Assembly: GCA_030817875.1 (NCBI GenBank)
Contig: JAUSZU010000001.1
Span: forward strand, 4,464,001 to 4,528,000
DNA from: Flavobacterium sp. W4I14
Lineage (GTDB): Bacteria > Bacteroidota > Bacteroidia > Sphingobacteriales > Sphingobacteriaceae
DNA: 64,000 nt
Reading direction: 5' to 3'
Position numbers and translations under genes: made by a program. This document shows, one piece after another, positions 8,559-17,839 of the stretch. How positions within the stretch are numbered: position 1 is the stretch's first letter; each line of letters starts with the position of its first letter. The notes beneath the pieces are model-generated. The model saw only the letters and a program-made list of their open reading frames with translations, did not search any database and was not told where the DNA came from.

Positions 8559-9989
8559 TTACTTTGGAAGAATGGTTAGAATTACTCTTTTATATCGGCT
8601 TAGCCGGGGTGTTCCTTTATCGGTAACCTTCAAAATGAAGTGAGTAGTTTGGAGACTACTTACCTCTGGCGCTTTTAATTCTGGAATAACAGACATGTTT
8701 TCTGCCGGAGTGACGGCTATTGTATTAGGCAAGGTTCCTGATTCCCTGTATTGAAACCACTGAAAACTCAGCGCATCTCCATCAGGGTCATAGGATTCAC
8801 TACCATCAAGACTAAATGTCTCGCCGGATTTTACCCTGAGCTGTTCAGGCATGTTGAGTTTTACAACCGGTGGGTGATTGGCGGCTTTATAATCCGTATT
8901 GCACCAGGCCATTCTTGCCGCAAAATCATTCTGGATTTCTGCTCTCCATCTCCAAATCGTTACATGGTTGTTTTTGTATGTAACTGTGTCTTTTACAATG
9001 GCACTCCCCCATTTGCCCGGCACCCAAGGTGTATACTCGTCTTCGGCATTTGTCCAAAACGGTCTGGTCTCTTCTTCCAGCGGAACAATCCATTTTACCT
9101 TGGGGTCAAAGGGTGGTTTGTAAAATTCGTAACGTCCGCCCCAACCTCCCCAATTAGGATGCTCCGGGTTGTTCAGTCCATTGGGAATCAGCGAGAGCCA
9201 GGACGGCGTATCACCTTCCATGCCAAAAGACACATCAGGATAGATTGCCCCTAGCGGCCCATGCCCCTGCTGGATATTTCGCGTAAGCCAATCATTGCTC
9301 ACGACTTCGTTGTTGGCACCAGGAAATACGCTTAAGATGGCTGACCATGTAGCTGTATAATAATTTCCCGGGCTTGCGATGTAGAATAGGTAGGGGAAAT
9401 TCTTGCGTATCCATGGCCCAGAATTATCCTGATCCGAAATCGTGTATACCCTGAGCTTGCTTATTAACCTTTTTGCTTCCCCTTCGCTTTTAGTCGCCCT
9501 CATTTTCCAGAGTGCTTGTGCCAGTATATTCGGGCCTCCCCAAACAGTCACCCATAAAGGGCGGCTGTCATCCTTTTCAAGCATCCTGATAACCCAGTCT
9601 GAACCTTCCGAATCTTTGCCTTTTCCTACGCCCTCCATCCCATAAACCGGAAGGCCTTTTTTTACCAGACTTAATAATTTTTGTGCTGTCGGAAATCCGG
9701 GTTCATGTTTTAGTAGATTTGATTGCACCGTCTCATAATTACGAATGACTTTTTCAATGAGTTCTGGGCTAACCTTTTTTGATTGATGAATGGATGTTGA
9801 AGCGATGAGCCCTTCAATGTCGATTTGATTTGAGTATAGCATTAACCGGACCATCGACATAAAATCATCAGGCTCATTTCCGATATCTGTAATGGCAATG
9901 AGACGATGTTTGGCAATTGTTTGCCCAGAAGCCGTAATGTGTGCTGCCAGTATACTACTTAATACAAGTAGTATTAGTCTTGTTTTCAT
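8559..9989 (-). CDS. Secreted DUF1593 (nucleoside hydrolase-like) protein
   Basis: 476 residues from the ATG at 9989, which begins a signal peptide (MKTRLILLVLSSILAAHITASGQ split by an Ala-x-Gly cleavage site). A longer frame to 10037 would bury that signal. The start of the mature protein (HRLIAITDIGNEPDDFMSMVRLM) is the DUF1593 hallmark, related to the Asp-rich Ca2+-binding motif of inosine-uridine nucleoside hydrolases. An Ig-like C-terminal part (SYDPDGDALSFQWF) matches the domain usually found at the end of these proteins. They are annotated as cellulose-binding or glycoside-active, without firm biochemistry. It is on the same strand as the oxidoreductase cluster and probably serves the same carbohydrate locus. 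Confidence 0.85.
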   Translation of the reverse strand: MKTRLILLVLSSILAAHITASGQTIAKHRLIAITDIGNEPDDFMSMVRLMLYSNQIDIEGLIASTSIHQSKKVSPELIEKVIRNYETVQSNLLKHEPGFPTAQKLLSLVKKGLPVYGMEGVGKGKDSEGSDWVIRMLEKDDSRPLWVTVWGGPNILAQALWKMRATKSEGEAKRLISKLRVYTISDQDNSGPWIRKNFPYLFYIASPGNYYTATWSAILSVFPGANNEVVSNDWLTRNIQQGHGPLGAIYPDVSFGMEGDTPSWLSLIPNGLNNPEHPNWGGWGGRYEFYKPPFDPKVKWIVPLEEETRPFWTNAEDEYTPWVPGKWGSAIVKDTVTYKNNHVTIWRWRAEIQNDFAARMAWCNTDYKAANHPPVVKLNMPEQLRVKSGETFSLDGSESYDPDGDALSFQWFQYRESGTLPNTIAVTPAENMSVIPELKAPEVSSLQTTHFILKVTDKGTPRLSRYKRVILTILPK

Positions 9990-10132
9990 TATTTTAACAG
10001 GAGTAAGGGATAAGAAACGTATACAAAAAGAGAGCAAAGCGCATTATTTTTCAAATAACTGTAAATCAGTTTATTAAAAAAATTTAACATCCATACTCAC
10101 AGCTAAAATTATAGAAATTTTTGTAAACGTTG

Positions 10133-10240
10133 ATGACGTTTTGCAAAGAAATAGTACCAGAACCTGGAAAACAGTTTATTGAAGACTATTCTTTAGGCAA
10201 ACGAAACAGAAAAGCAGGACGACCACAGCAACCGAAATGA
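10133..10240 (+). pseudogene. 35-codon open frame, possible transposase N-terminus
   Basis: ATG to TGA encodes a short peptide opening MTFCKEIVPEPGKQFIEDYS and ending GKRNRKAGRPQQPK. GKR-KAGRP is reminiscent of the N-terminus of IS5/IS1182-type transposases just before the DDE core. Nothing downstream continues the frame and no inverted repeats are seen, so it would be a fragment. The reading is tentative. Confidence 0.3.
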
Positions 10241-10252
10241 CAAGAAATAATT

Positions 10253-11338
10253 TTAATCCAACCGGATCATTTCACCGGTTTTTACCGATTCATCGCAGGC
10301 AAAAGCAATTCTTAAGCTGTTTACAGCATCATTAGTCGCATTTGTTAAATCTATATCTTCGCTAATGGCTTTTAAGAAATAATGTTGCTCGCGGTTGCAC
10401 AGTTCCTGATGATCGGGCTCATCGGTAAGGTCTACCCATTCATCGGCTTTGCTGAACTCATCATTTGCATTTAAATCGGCATGATGTATTTTAATCGATT
10501 CGGTTTTGGTATGCGCATCAATATTATCAGAGTTACCGGCTGCACCTGCTTTTTTGGCCATAATAGATACTGATCCCTTCGGACCAAAAACATCTTTAAT
10601 AAAAAAAGCATTATCGCTCACCATCGGGCCCCAGCCAGCTTCATACCAACCAATGGAACCGTCTTCGAAACGGATCTGTAGCTGCCCGTAATTGTAATTC
10701 CACTCCGGGATATCGTCAGTAAGCCTGGCACCAATGGCACTCACCTGTACAGGCTTCGATCGGGTCATTTGGCACATAATATCGATATAATGCACAGCGC
10801 AATCGACAATGGGGCTTAAACTTTTCATCAGGTTACGGTGCACCGTCCATTTAGGCCCGTGGCTCTGTTGGTTCAGGTTCATGCGCATCACCAAAGGTTC
10901 TCCCATTTCCTGGGCCAGCGCTGTAAATTTCTCCCATGAAGGATGATAGCGGAGGATATACCCAACCAATAACTTTTTATTCGCTTTTTTAGCAGCTTTT
11001 GCCACCTTTATTGCGCCTTCTACGCTATCGGCCAATGGTTTTTCGATAAACACGTGGCAACCATTTTCGAAAGATTTTATGGCATAAGCTTCGTGTGTAT
11101 CGGGATAAGTAGAAATGCAAACGGCATCTGGTTTGGTTATTTCAAGTGCCTCGTAAAAATCAGTATACAGATCATATTGTCCACCTAATTTTTCGTTAAG
11201 TTTTTCTTTGCTTTTACCGGTAGAAACCAATCCGCAGATTTCAAAACCGGGCAAGGTGTGATAAGCTGTGGCATGGGAAGCACCCATATTGCCACAGCCT
11301 ACTACTAATACCTTTAAATTCTTATTTTTTGTCGACAT
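10253..11338 (-). CDS. Gfo/Idh/MocA family oxidoreductase, cytoplasmic
   Basis: 361 residues, no leader. The N-terminal Rossmann fold has VLVVGCGNMGASHA (GxGxxG for NAD(P)). The family signature EKPLA follows near residue 99, with Lys and Pro in the active site. These enzymes oxidise or reduce sugar carbons, often C3 of glycosides. The gene is last in a minus-strand run: exported Gfo/Idh/MocA, HEAT-DUF1080 protein, exported Gfo/Idh/MocA, this gene. Only eight bases separate it from the gene upstream. A cytoplasmic partner to two exported enzymes would suit a pathway that finishes inside the cell. Confidence 0.92.
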   Translation of the reverse strand: MSTKNKNLKVLVVGCGNMGASHATAYHTLPGFEICGLVSTGKSKEKLNEKLGGQYDLYTDFYEALEITKPDAVCISTYPDTHEAYAIKSFENGCHVFIEKPLADSVEGAIKVAKAAKKANKKLLVGYILRYHPSWEKFTALAQEMGEPLVMRMNLNQQSHGPKWTVHRNLMKSLSPIVDCAVHYIDIMCQMTRSKPVQVSAIGARLTDDIPEWNYNYGQLQIRFEDGSIGWYEAGWGPMVSDNAFFIKDVFGPKGSVSIMAKKAGAAGNSDNIDAHTKTESIKIHHADLNANDEFSKADEWVDLTDEPDHQELCNREQHYFLKAISEDIDLTNATNDAVNSLRIAFACDESVKTGEMIRLD

Positions 11339-11346
11339 ACTAAATC

Positions 11347-12801
11347 TTAAACGCCCAACGTCCAGCCTTTACGGTATTCGCGTTTCACAAATTGGTTTAC
11401 CTCGTCAAAATTAGTCACCTTCATATTTACTTTATCCCAAAGCATTTTGATATCTCTGCCTGGGTAACTGATTTTACCTGCTGCATCTCTGCGCTGCACA
11501 TCTGTTCCCCTAATGGCCAGGTTGGCAATTAATAAAGTTTCGGTAAGTGGTCCGGCAATTTCGAATGGCGAACTTAGTTCCATCTTTCCATAACCAGCAA
11601 TAGCGGCTTCGGCAAATTGAGTATAATGGCCTTCTTCCTGATTAGCGATACGCGGAATAGTAATTTTCGTTCTATCTGATTCGTTGCGCGAGAGTGGCAA
11701 TAATTTTGGATTTTTGCCATAGGTTTCACAGATCATCTTACCTTTTGTGCCAATAAAAAGCACACCATTATCGCCGAAACTTTCATTAGGTCCCAATTCT
11801 TCCGGACGTTCTGGCTTAATGCCTCCATCCATCCAATGCACCTGAACCTCGTGTTTGGTTTTTGGCGTTTTAGCGAAAGTCAAAATGACGTGGCTAGATG
11901 GCGGACAGCTTTCTGGCAAATAGGCACGTTTAAATTCATCAACATATACACTGCCTACGCTGCATTCTACGCTGATTGGAGTATCCAGACCTAACACCCT
12001 AAAAGGAGGCTCTACTAAGTGACAGCCCATATCGCCAATGGCACCGGTGCCGTAATCCCACCATCCCCTCCAGTTGAAGGGAACCAGTTTATTTACATAT
12101 TCTTTATACGGAGCACTGCCTAACCACAAATCCCAATCGAGTTCTTTCGGTATTTCGGCTTTTCCACTTGGCCACGAAATTCCCTGCGGCCATACTGGTC
12201 TGTTAGTCCAACAGTAAACCGTATGAACTTTACCTATCCTGCCTGCATCGTACCATTCCTGAAGTCTTCTTACGCCATCGCCCGAAGCACCCTGATTACC
12301 CATTTGCGTAACCACTTTATAGCGGTTTGCAGCTTCGGTTAACATCCTGGCTTCGTAAATATCGTGCGTTAAAGGCTTTTGCACATACACGTGTTTGCCC
12401 AATTGCATGGCTGCCATGGCAATTTGCGCGTGGGTATGATCGGGTGTAGATACCGTTACGGCATCAATGTTTTTGCCTTCTTTATCCAATAACTCACGAT
12501 AATCTTTATAATATTTTGCCTTTGGGAAGTTTTTCAGAGAATTTGCTGCTCTTCTATCATCTACATCGCATAAAAAAGCAACATCTGTTTTTCCTCCCCT
12601 AACAATACTGGCGATATCGCCCTCTCCTTTTCCACCTGCACCTATTCCAGCCAATTGCAAACGATCGCTTGGCGCCAGAAAACCTGGTCCACCCAACACA
12701 TGGCGGGGTACAATCATAAATCCAGCGGCAGCAAGTGCTGTTGTTTTAATAAAGTTTCTTCTCGAATTTTCTGTTTTCGAATTTGCCTTATCTTCTATCA
12801 T
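11347..12801 (-). CDS. Exported Gfo/Idh/MocA oxidoreductase with Tat leader
   Basis: 484 residues. The leader SRRNFIKTTALAAAGFMIV carries twin arginines followed by N-F-I-K, a Tat signal, so the enzyme is folded with its cofactor before export. LAGIGAGGKGEGDI gives the nucleotide-binding glycines, and VQKPLTHD the EKP-type signature with Gln in place of Glu. C-terminal GFO_IDH_MocA_C2-like region. The start ATG is 30 bp after the stop of the HEAT-DUF1080 gene. It lacks a clear identity beyond the family. Confidence 0.93.
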   Translation of the reverse strand: MIEDKANSKTENSRRNFIKTTALAAAGFMIVPRHVLGGPGFLAPSDRLQLAGIGAGGKGEGDIASIVRGGKTDVAFLCDVDDRRAANSLKNFPKAKYYKDYRELLDKEGKNIDAVTVSTPDHTHAQIAMAAMQLGKHVYVQKPLTHDIYEARMLTEAANRYKVVTQMGNQGASGDGVRRLQEWYDAGRIGKVHTVYCWTNRPVWPQGISWPSGKAEIPKELDWDLWLGSAPYKEYVNKLVPFNWRGWWDYGTGAIGDMGCHLVEPPFRVLGLDTPISVECSVGSVYVDEFKRAYLPESCPPSSHVILTFAKTPKTKHEVQVHWMDGGIKPERPEELGPNESFGDNGVLFIGTKGKMICETYGKNPKLLPLSRNESDRTKITIPRIANQEEGHYTQFAEAAIAGYGKMELSSPFEIAGPLTETLLIANLAIRGTDVQRRDAAGKISYPGRDIKMLWDKVNMKVTNFDEVNQFVKREYRKGWTLGV

Positions 12802-12831
12802 TATTTAACCTGTTATAATGCTAAATTTAAC

Positions 12832-15800
12832 TTATTTCTTTTTACCTGTAACTTTTGTATTAGTTTCTTTTTGAGCTGGCTCTTTCTTGCTCAGATCTTT
12901 AATCCTGATGTTGCGGAACTGAACGGGAGAACCATGACCTAAGAAACCGATATGTCCACTTTCACGTAATAAGCCCGGATGTTCTTTATGATCTGGTGTG
13001 CCATTTTTCTTAAATGGTTCGATATCGCCATCTAAAATTACCGTACCGTTTAAGATCACTTTAATTTTCGATCCTTTGACAATCACTTCTTCATAGTTCC
13101 ACTCTCCTGTAGGCTTTAGAAACCCTCTTTTTGCAGCGATAGTGCCATAAACCGAACCATGGTACTGGTACGCTTTCAGGTCTTTATAAATCGGTGCATC
13201 GTTATCCAGTATCTGCAGTTCCATACCAGTATAAGCAGCATCACCTTCTAAAGGAGCTCTGATCCCTAAACCGTTGTTTGCGCCTGGAGTGAGCTGAAAT
13301 TCGAAACGGTAAACAAAATCGCTGAATTGTTCTTTAGTGAATAAGTTACCGCCTGATCCTTTACCTGGTTTTGGTCGGATAGCGATGTTTCCATCTTCGA
13401 TAACATAATCAGTAGTATTACCTGTCCAGCTGTGCATATTGGTGCCATCAAACAATACTTTGTAGCCCTCTTTTTTCTCTTGCGCACTCAGCTCAAAAGG
13501 TTTTGGACGAGGAATTTCTTTGATATAGATATCGCGATAAGCTACCGGCGACCCATGTGCCTGCAATTCGATCTGCTCTTCTGCAAAAATCGGCAAACTT
13601 CTGTCCCAATAATTCTCCAAAATCACATTATCGGTCACCAATTGTCCGTTCAGATAAACGGTAACACGGTCGCCTTTCATTAAGATTCTGAATGTATTCC
13701 ATTCATCTAACTTGTTATCGGCAACTTTAAGCGGTTTACTTTCGTTCGTTTGATTGTTGTACAAACCACCAGAACCAACCTGGGCACCCACTTTTGTACG
13801 GGCAAGATCCCAGATCTGCACCTGTGGCGTACCGCGCAGGTAAATACCCGCATCACCTTCTCCTTTTTTATCGTCGATGATTTTCCAGTCTACCAACATT
13901 TCAAAATCGCCATATTTTTTAACGGTAGCAAGGTTATTGCCATGACTTTGAAACTGTAGTTCGCCGTCGATCACTTTCCAGCTTTCCTTTGCTTCGGCAT
14001 CAGCTTTGGTTTGCGCTTCGGCTAAGGTTTTTTCATCCATTTTTGATCTTTTGATCGGATCGGCCACTAACCCTTTCCAGCCGGATAAATCTTTGCCGTT
14101 AAAAACCTGAACAAAGCCTTCGCCAGCTTTCATCTCAGAAATATACTTCCGCATACCTTCTTTCTGATAACCGGCATCACCTCCGGTAATTACGGCAATG
14201 GTTTTATTTAACAAGCCTTTTACAATATCGCCATTGTAAGTTCCGGCCATGGTAATATTCATCACCGCGTTTGCCGCAGCCTGTTGTAAAGTAGCATTAT
14301 CTAAATACTGACCCGCAAATACAATCGCATTAAAACATTTGGCCTGTTCGGTATCTTTAAGAATCTGCTGTTGTTGTGCTGGTGTTTTAGCCACTGCCAT
14401 CGCATTGCGCAACAATAGTAAGCGTTGCTCAGCTGGATACTTTGTATTCCTTACCAAAGTTAGGTAACCCACAATCGCCTGGTTCAAAAAGTCTGGATTG
14501 GTGGTGGTACGCGCAATGCTGATCAATGCATCCGTTGAGCCTGCATCCGACCATGAAGAAAGTGCCTCAATTGCAGCTTTTTTAGTGGCATCATCACCTG
14601 TGGCATAAGCTTCTGACACCGATTTTAACGATTGCTGGCCACCTAAACTGCCCAGCACTTTATAAAACAACAATTTCTTATCAGCAGGCGTATTGCTCAT
14701 TTGCTGAAGAATGGCATTGGTTTGCGCCACTTTATCTGTTGATCCTTTTACCGAAGCAATAATGGCATCCTGTACAGCAGTAAGTTCGCCGGCATCGTTG
14801 GTTTTATTTAAAAGATCAAATAATTGTGCTTTATTTTCAGCTACTGCTACATGTTGTAATGAAAGGTATGCTGCTTTTCGTACTTCAGGTTTTTTACTGT
14901 TTAATGCAGTATAAATAACTTCCGTTTGGCTTGTTGCTGCACGGGCAGCTAAAATATTAATTAAGGCAACCTGTACTTCTGGTTTAGCTTTCTGAAGATA
15001 AGCGCCAACTTTAGTGGCTACACTTTCGCCTTTTATTCTTAAAATACCATTAGAAATACCTGCAATATCTGCTGTATCTCCTTTGCCCATTAACTTCAAC
15101 AGGTCGTCTATAACCGCATCCTGTCCAAGTTTTACAGCGGTGTTTATTGCCGCCAGTTTTACCTGTTCATCGTCGCTTTTAATTAGTTTGAGTACAGCTG
15201 GCAATGCAGATTTTGCTTTACTATTGCCCAGCATGTCTAAAATAGAAACCTGAGTTGGGGCATCAACCTTTTTTAACTGGCTTACCCAAGCTGCGCTGTT
15301 GGTATCATTTACACCATCAGCAGCAAATTTAACCGCAGCCGCACGAAATTCGAACTGTTTATCTGCCATTGCAGCTAGCAAGGCCTGTTGATCGGTTTGT
15401 GTTGCCGAAAGTAATTTTAAGGCCGCAGTACGTTCGTTTACCTGATCGTCAGCCGTTGCCTTTTCCAATATTGTTTTGGCTATTGTTTCTACTCCGGTTT
15501 TATCTGTTGCTATGTTTTTCTGGGCGTAAACCAATAAAGCGGCAACCGCATTGGTTTGGTCGTATTTATAACCCGCTTGTTCAGCAGCTTTTACCAGAAT
15601 TTCTTTTGCAGATGCATCGCCAATATTGGCCAAGGCATACAAACTTACCTTGGTTAATGCTTTATCTGTTCCAGTAGCTAATGGCGCAATAGCTGTAGCT
15701 GCTGCTTTAGCATTGGTATGGCCCAATGCTTCTACAATGGCAATTTTTGCTTTGCCGTTTGCTTTACTCAAGCCACTAATCAATGCATTTGTAGCAGAGG

Positions 15801-16305
15801 CAGTACCAATTTTGGCCAGTGCTCTCGATGCCTCGTCAGCCAATTGTTCGTCAGTAAGGTAATCTGTTAAACAGGCTACTGCAGCATCATTTCCTACTAA
15901 ATCGAACTGACTGATGATAAATGCTTTGTTCTGTTTATCGGTTAGTTTGGGTAACGCTTTGCAATAGGCGTTGATGGCCATACTCCTTAAGTTCTGTAGA
16001 CCAGTTTTGGTAGCATAAGCAGTAAAACCACCTACTGCATACTCAATAAGGGCGTTGTTTCCCTTTTCAGAAGCGGTTAAACCACTAATTAAGGCTGCGT
16101 AACCTTCTTCACCTAAATCGGCCACTTCTTTCATATTGCGTTCTAGCTGGGCAGCATTTCTGGCTGGTAGCTGTGCCAATAAATCGGCAATACGCGTGGT
16201 GGTGGTTCTCTCGTCTTTTTTATCTTGAGCCAGGGCCGTTACCGTAAATAATGCATTGGAAAGCATTACAATGGCCAACAGCACCAATAATATTTTTTTG
16301 TTCAT
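12832..16305 (-). CDS. Secreted HEAT-repeat protein with two DUF1080 domains
   Basis: 1157 residues from the ATG at 16305 (MNKKILLVLLAIVMLSNALF is a signal peptide; the upstream extension to 16347 is not). Residues about 40-700 are Ala-rich helical repeats of HEAT/PBS type (units such as AIVEALGHTNAKAAATAI). Two DUF1080 (3-keto-disaccharide hydrolase, concanavalin-like) domains follow. The first starts FVQVFNGKDLSGWKGL and has GDAGIYLRGTPQVQIWD. The second starts YKVLFDGTNMHSWTGN and has GNNGLGIRAPLEGDAAY. DUF1080 proteins hydrolyse or eliminate 3-keto-glycosides made by Gfo/Idh/MocA enzymes, and two such enzyme genes flank this one. The HEAT array is probably a scaffold. Start codon is 22 bp after the stop of the upstream gene. 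Confidence 0.9.
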   Translation of the reverse strand: MNKKILLVLLAIVMLSNALFTVTALAQDKKDERTTTTRIADLLAQLPARNAAQLERNMKEVADLGEEGYAALISGLTASEKGNNALIEYAVGGFTAYATKTGLQNLRSMAINAYCKALPKLTDKQNKAFIISQFDLVGNDAAVACLTDYLTDEQLADEASRALAKIGTASATNALISGLSKANGKAKIAIVEALGHTNAKAAATAIAPLATGTDKALTKVSLYALANIGDASAKEILVKAAEQAGYKYDQTNAVAALLVYAQKNIATDKTGVETIAKTILEKATADDQVNERTAALKLLSATQTDQQALLAAMADKQFEFRAAAVKFAADGVNDTNSAAWVSQLKKVDAPTQVSILDMLGNSKAKSALPAVLKLIKSDDEQVKLAAINTAVKLGQDAVIDDLLKLMGKGDTADIAGISNGILRIKGESVATKVGAYLQKAKPEVQVALINILAARAATSQTEVIYTALNSKKPEVRKAAYLSLQHVAVAENKAQLFDLLNKTNDAGELTAVQDAIIASVKGSTDKVAQTNAILQQMSNTPADKKLLFYKVLGSLGGQQSLKSVSEAYATGDDATKKAAIEALSSWSDAGSTDALISIARTTTNPDFLNQAIVGYLTLVRNTKYPAEQRLLLLRNAMAVAKTPAQQQQILKDTEQAKCFNAIVFAGQYLDNATLQQAAANAVMNITMAGTYNGDIVKGLLNKTIAVITGGDAGYQKEGMRKYISEMKAGEGFVQVFNGKDLSGWKGLVADPIKRSKMDEKTLAEAQTKADAEAKESWKVIDGELQFQSHGNNLATVKKYGDFEMLVDWKIIDDKKGEGDAGIYLRGTPQVQIWDLARTKVGAQVGSGGLYNNQTNESKPLKVADNKLDEWNTFRILMKGDRVTVYLNGQLVTDNVILENYWDRSLPIFAEEQIELQAHGSPVAYRDIYIKEIPRPKPFELSAQEKKEGYKVLFDGTNMHSWTGNTTDYVIEDGNIAIRPKPGKGSGGNLFTKEQFSDFVYRFEFQLTPGANNGLGIRAPLEGDAAYTGMELQILDNDAPIYKDLKAYQYHGSVYGTIAAKRGFLKPTGEWNYEEVIVKGSKIKVILNGTVILDGDIEPFKKNGTPDHKEHPGLLRESGHIGFLGHGSPVQFRNIRIKDLSKKEPAQKETNTKVTGKKK

Positions 16306-16327
16306 GATGGTTTGTATTTGAGATGTT

Positions 16328-17614
16328 TTAAATAGAAAATGGTGCACGCATTACGGGATTAATCAATCTGTTAGCAGCCTCATCATCTACGAATTCTTGC
16401 TTAACCGGGTCGAATTTTAACGATCTTCCCAATCTTAAGGCAGCCAAACCAATATTTACAATGTTGCATGAACGGTGTCCGTTCTCTTCATTTAAAGCGA
16501 ACTTTTTCCTCGTCCTCACCGATTCCGAAAATTCAACAATTTCAGGATCAGGATCAGGGAATTGCGCCAGTTTACGTTCCAGATCAGGAATATCCGATTT
16601 AAAACCCGGATACAATTTACCTTTTGGCCCTTCTATATAAGGTACATTGGTATCTTTACCTTCACCGTCTAAAATAATCTGGCAGCCATCGGCATAAGTA
16701 TAGGTAATCCTGCGCCAAATGCCTACTGCATCAGTATGTTGTTGTGGAGCATCAACCTCTACAGAAATTGGGTTGGTATCATCCTTACCTAAAAAGTATT
16801 GAATCGGGTCGATATAATGTTGTCCCATATCACTTAATCCACCACCATCATAATCCCAATAACCCCTAAAAGTCTGGTGAACACGATGGGCATTGTAAGG
16901 CTTATATGGTGCAGGGCCTAACCATGCATTATAATCTAATTCTGGCGGTACGGGCTGAGGTTCTAAATGATCTTTGCCCACCCAGTAAAATTTCCAGTCG
17001 TAGCCAGTATGTTTACTTACGGTTACTTTTAATGGCCAGCCCAACATACCACTATCTACCAGTTTTTTGATCGGTTTTACAGTAGTGCCCATTCCGTAAA
17101 AGGTATCTTTAAACCTAAACCAGGTATTTAACCTAAACATCCTACCATGCTGTTTTACCGCCTCAACCACCCTTTTGCCCTCCCCTATGGTATGTGTCAT
17201 TGGTTTTTCGCACCAAATATCTTTTCCTGCATTGGCAGCATCTACAGCCATTATACCATGCCAGTGCGGCGGGGTAGCAATGTGTACAATATCTACCTCA
17301 GGCAATTGTATCAGTTCTCGATAATCACTAAATGTTTTTACACCTTTATCCAACATTGATGCCGCTTGTTTAAGGTGGTTTTGATCAACATCACATATGG
17401 CGACTACCTGAGTACCTTCGTAGCCAAAATGGCCTCTACCCATTCCTCCAACACCGATTACGGCTTTGGTTAGTTTATCGCTTGGGGCAAGATATCCTTG
17501 TCCGCCCAATACATACCTCGGGACAATAGTAAATGCTGCCAGACCGATTGCAGATTTTTTGATAAAATCGCGTCTGGTGTTTTGTTCATTTTGTGGTTCT
17601 TCTTTAGTTTTCAT
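16328..17614 (-). CDS. Exported Gfo/Idh/MocA oxidoreductase with Tat leader (first gene of the run)
   Basis: 428 residues from the ATG at 17614; a TTG-type extension to 17665 is rejected because the leader fits the shorter form. Leader TRRDFIKKSAIGLAAFTIVP has the RRDFIK twin-arginine motif. AVIGVGGMGRGHF binds the dinucleotide and WCEKPMTH is the active-site signature. Leader and mature start (VLGGQGYLAPSDK) resemble the 484-residue paralogue (VLGGPGFLAPSDR), so the two arose by duplication. First gene of the run, divergent from the ROK regulator across 225 bp. Confidence 0.93.
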   Translation of the reverse strand: MKTKEEPQNEQNTRRDFIKKSAIGLAAFTIVPRYVLGGQGYLAPSDKLTKAVIGVGGMGRGHFGYEGTQVVAICDVDQNHLKQAASMLDKGVKTFSDYRELIQLPEVDIVHIATPPHWHGIMAVDAANAGKDIWCEKPMTHTIGEGKRVVEAVKQHGRMFRLNTWFRFKDTFYGMGTTVKPIKKLVDSGMLGWPLKVTVSKHTGYDWKFYWVGKDHLEPQPVPPELDYNAWLGPAPYKPYNAHRVHQTFRGYWDYDGGGLSDMGQHYIDPIQYFLGKDDTNPISVEVDAPQQHTDAVGIWRRITYTYADGCQIILDGEGKDTNVPYIEGPKGKLYPGFKSDIPDLERKLAQFPDPDPEIVEFSESVRTRKKFALNEENGHRSCNIVNIGLAALRLGRSLKFDPVKQEFVDDEAANRLINPVMRAPFSI

Positions 17615-17839
17615 TTGTTTCTTGGTGTTGTAAAAACTGATATGATAGTTTGGTTCCAAAAGCATTAGGATGCTGGAGCATAGGATTTATCGATCTGGTT
17701 AGATTAAAATTATAAGGTTAATGTTAATAAGAAATTATTATAAAGACAAAACATCGTTGATTTCTTTACGTATTAAAAAAACTTTAATAAATTTTTAATA
17801 GAAGTTATCTATATTTATCAAAATAGTACAATTAACAAC

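Noticed and set aside
13432-15862. Plus-strand frames antisense to the HEAT-DUF1080 gene
   Set aside because: Alanine-rich codons on one strand make open frames on the other; none has a conserved motif or a plausible start.
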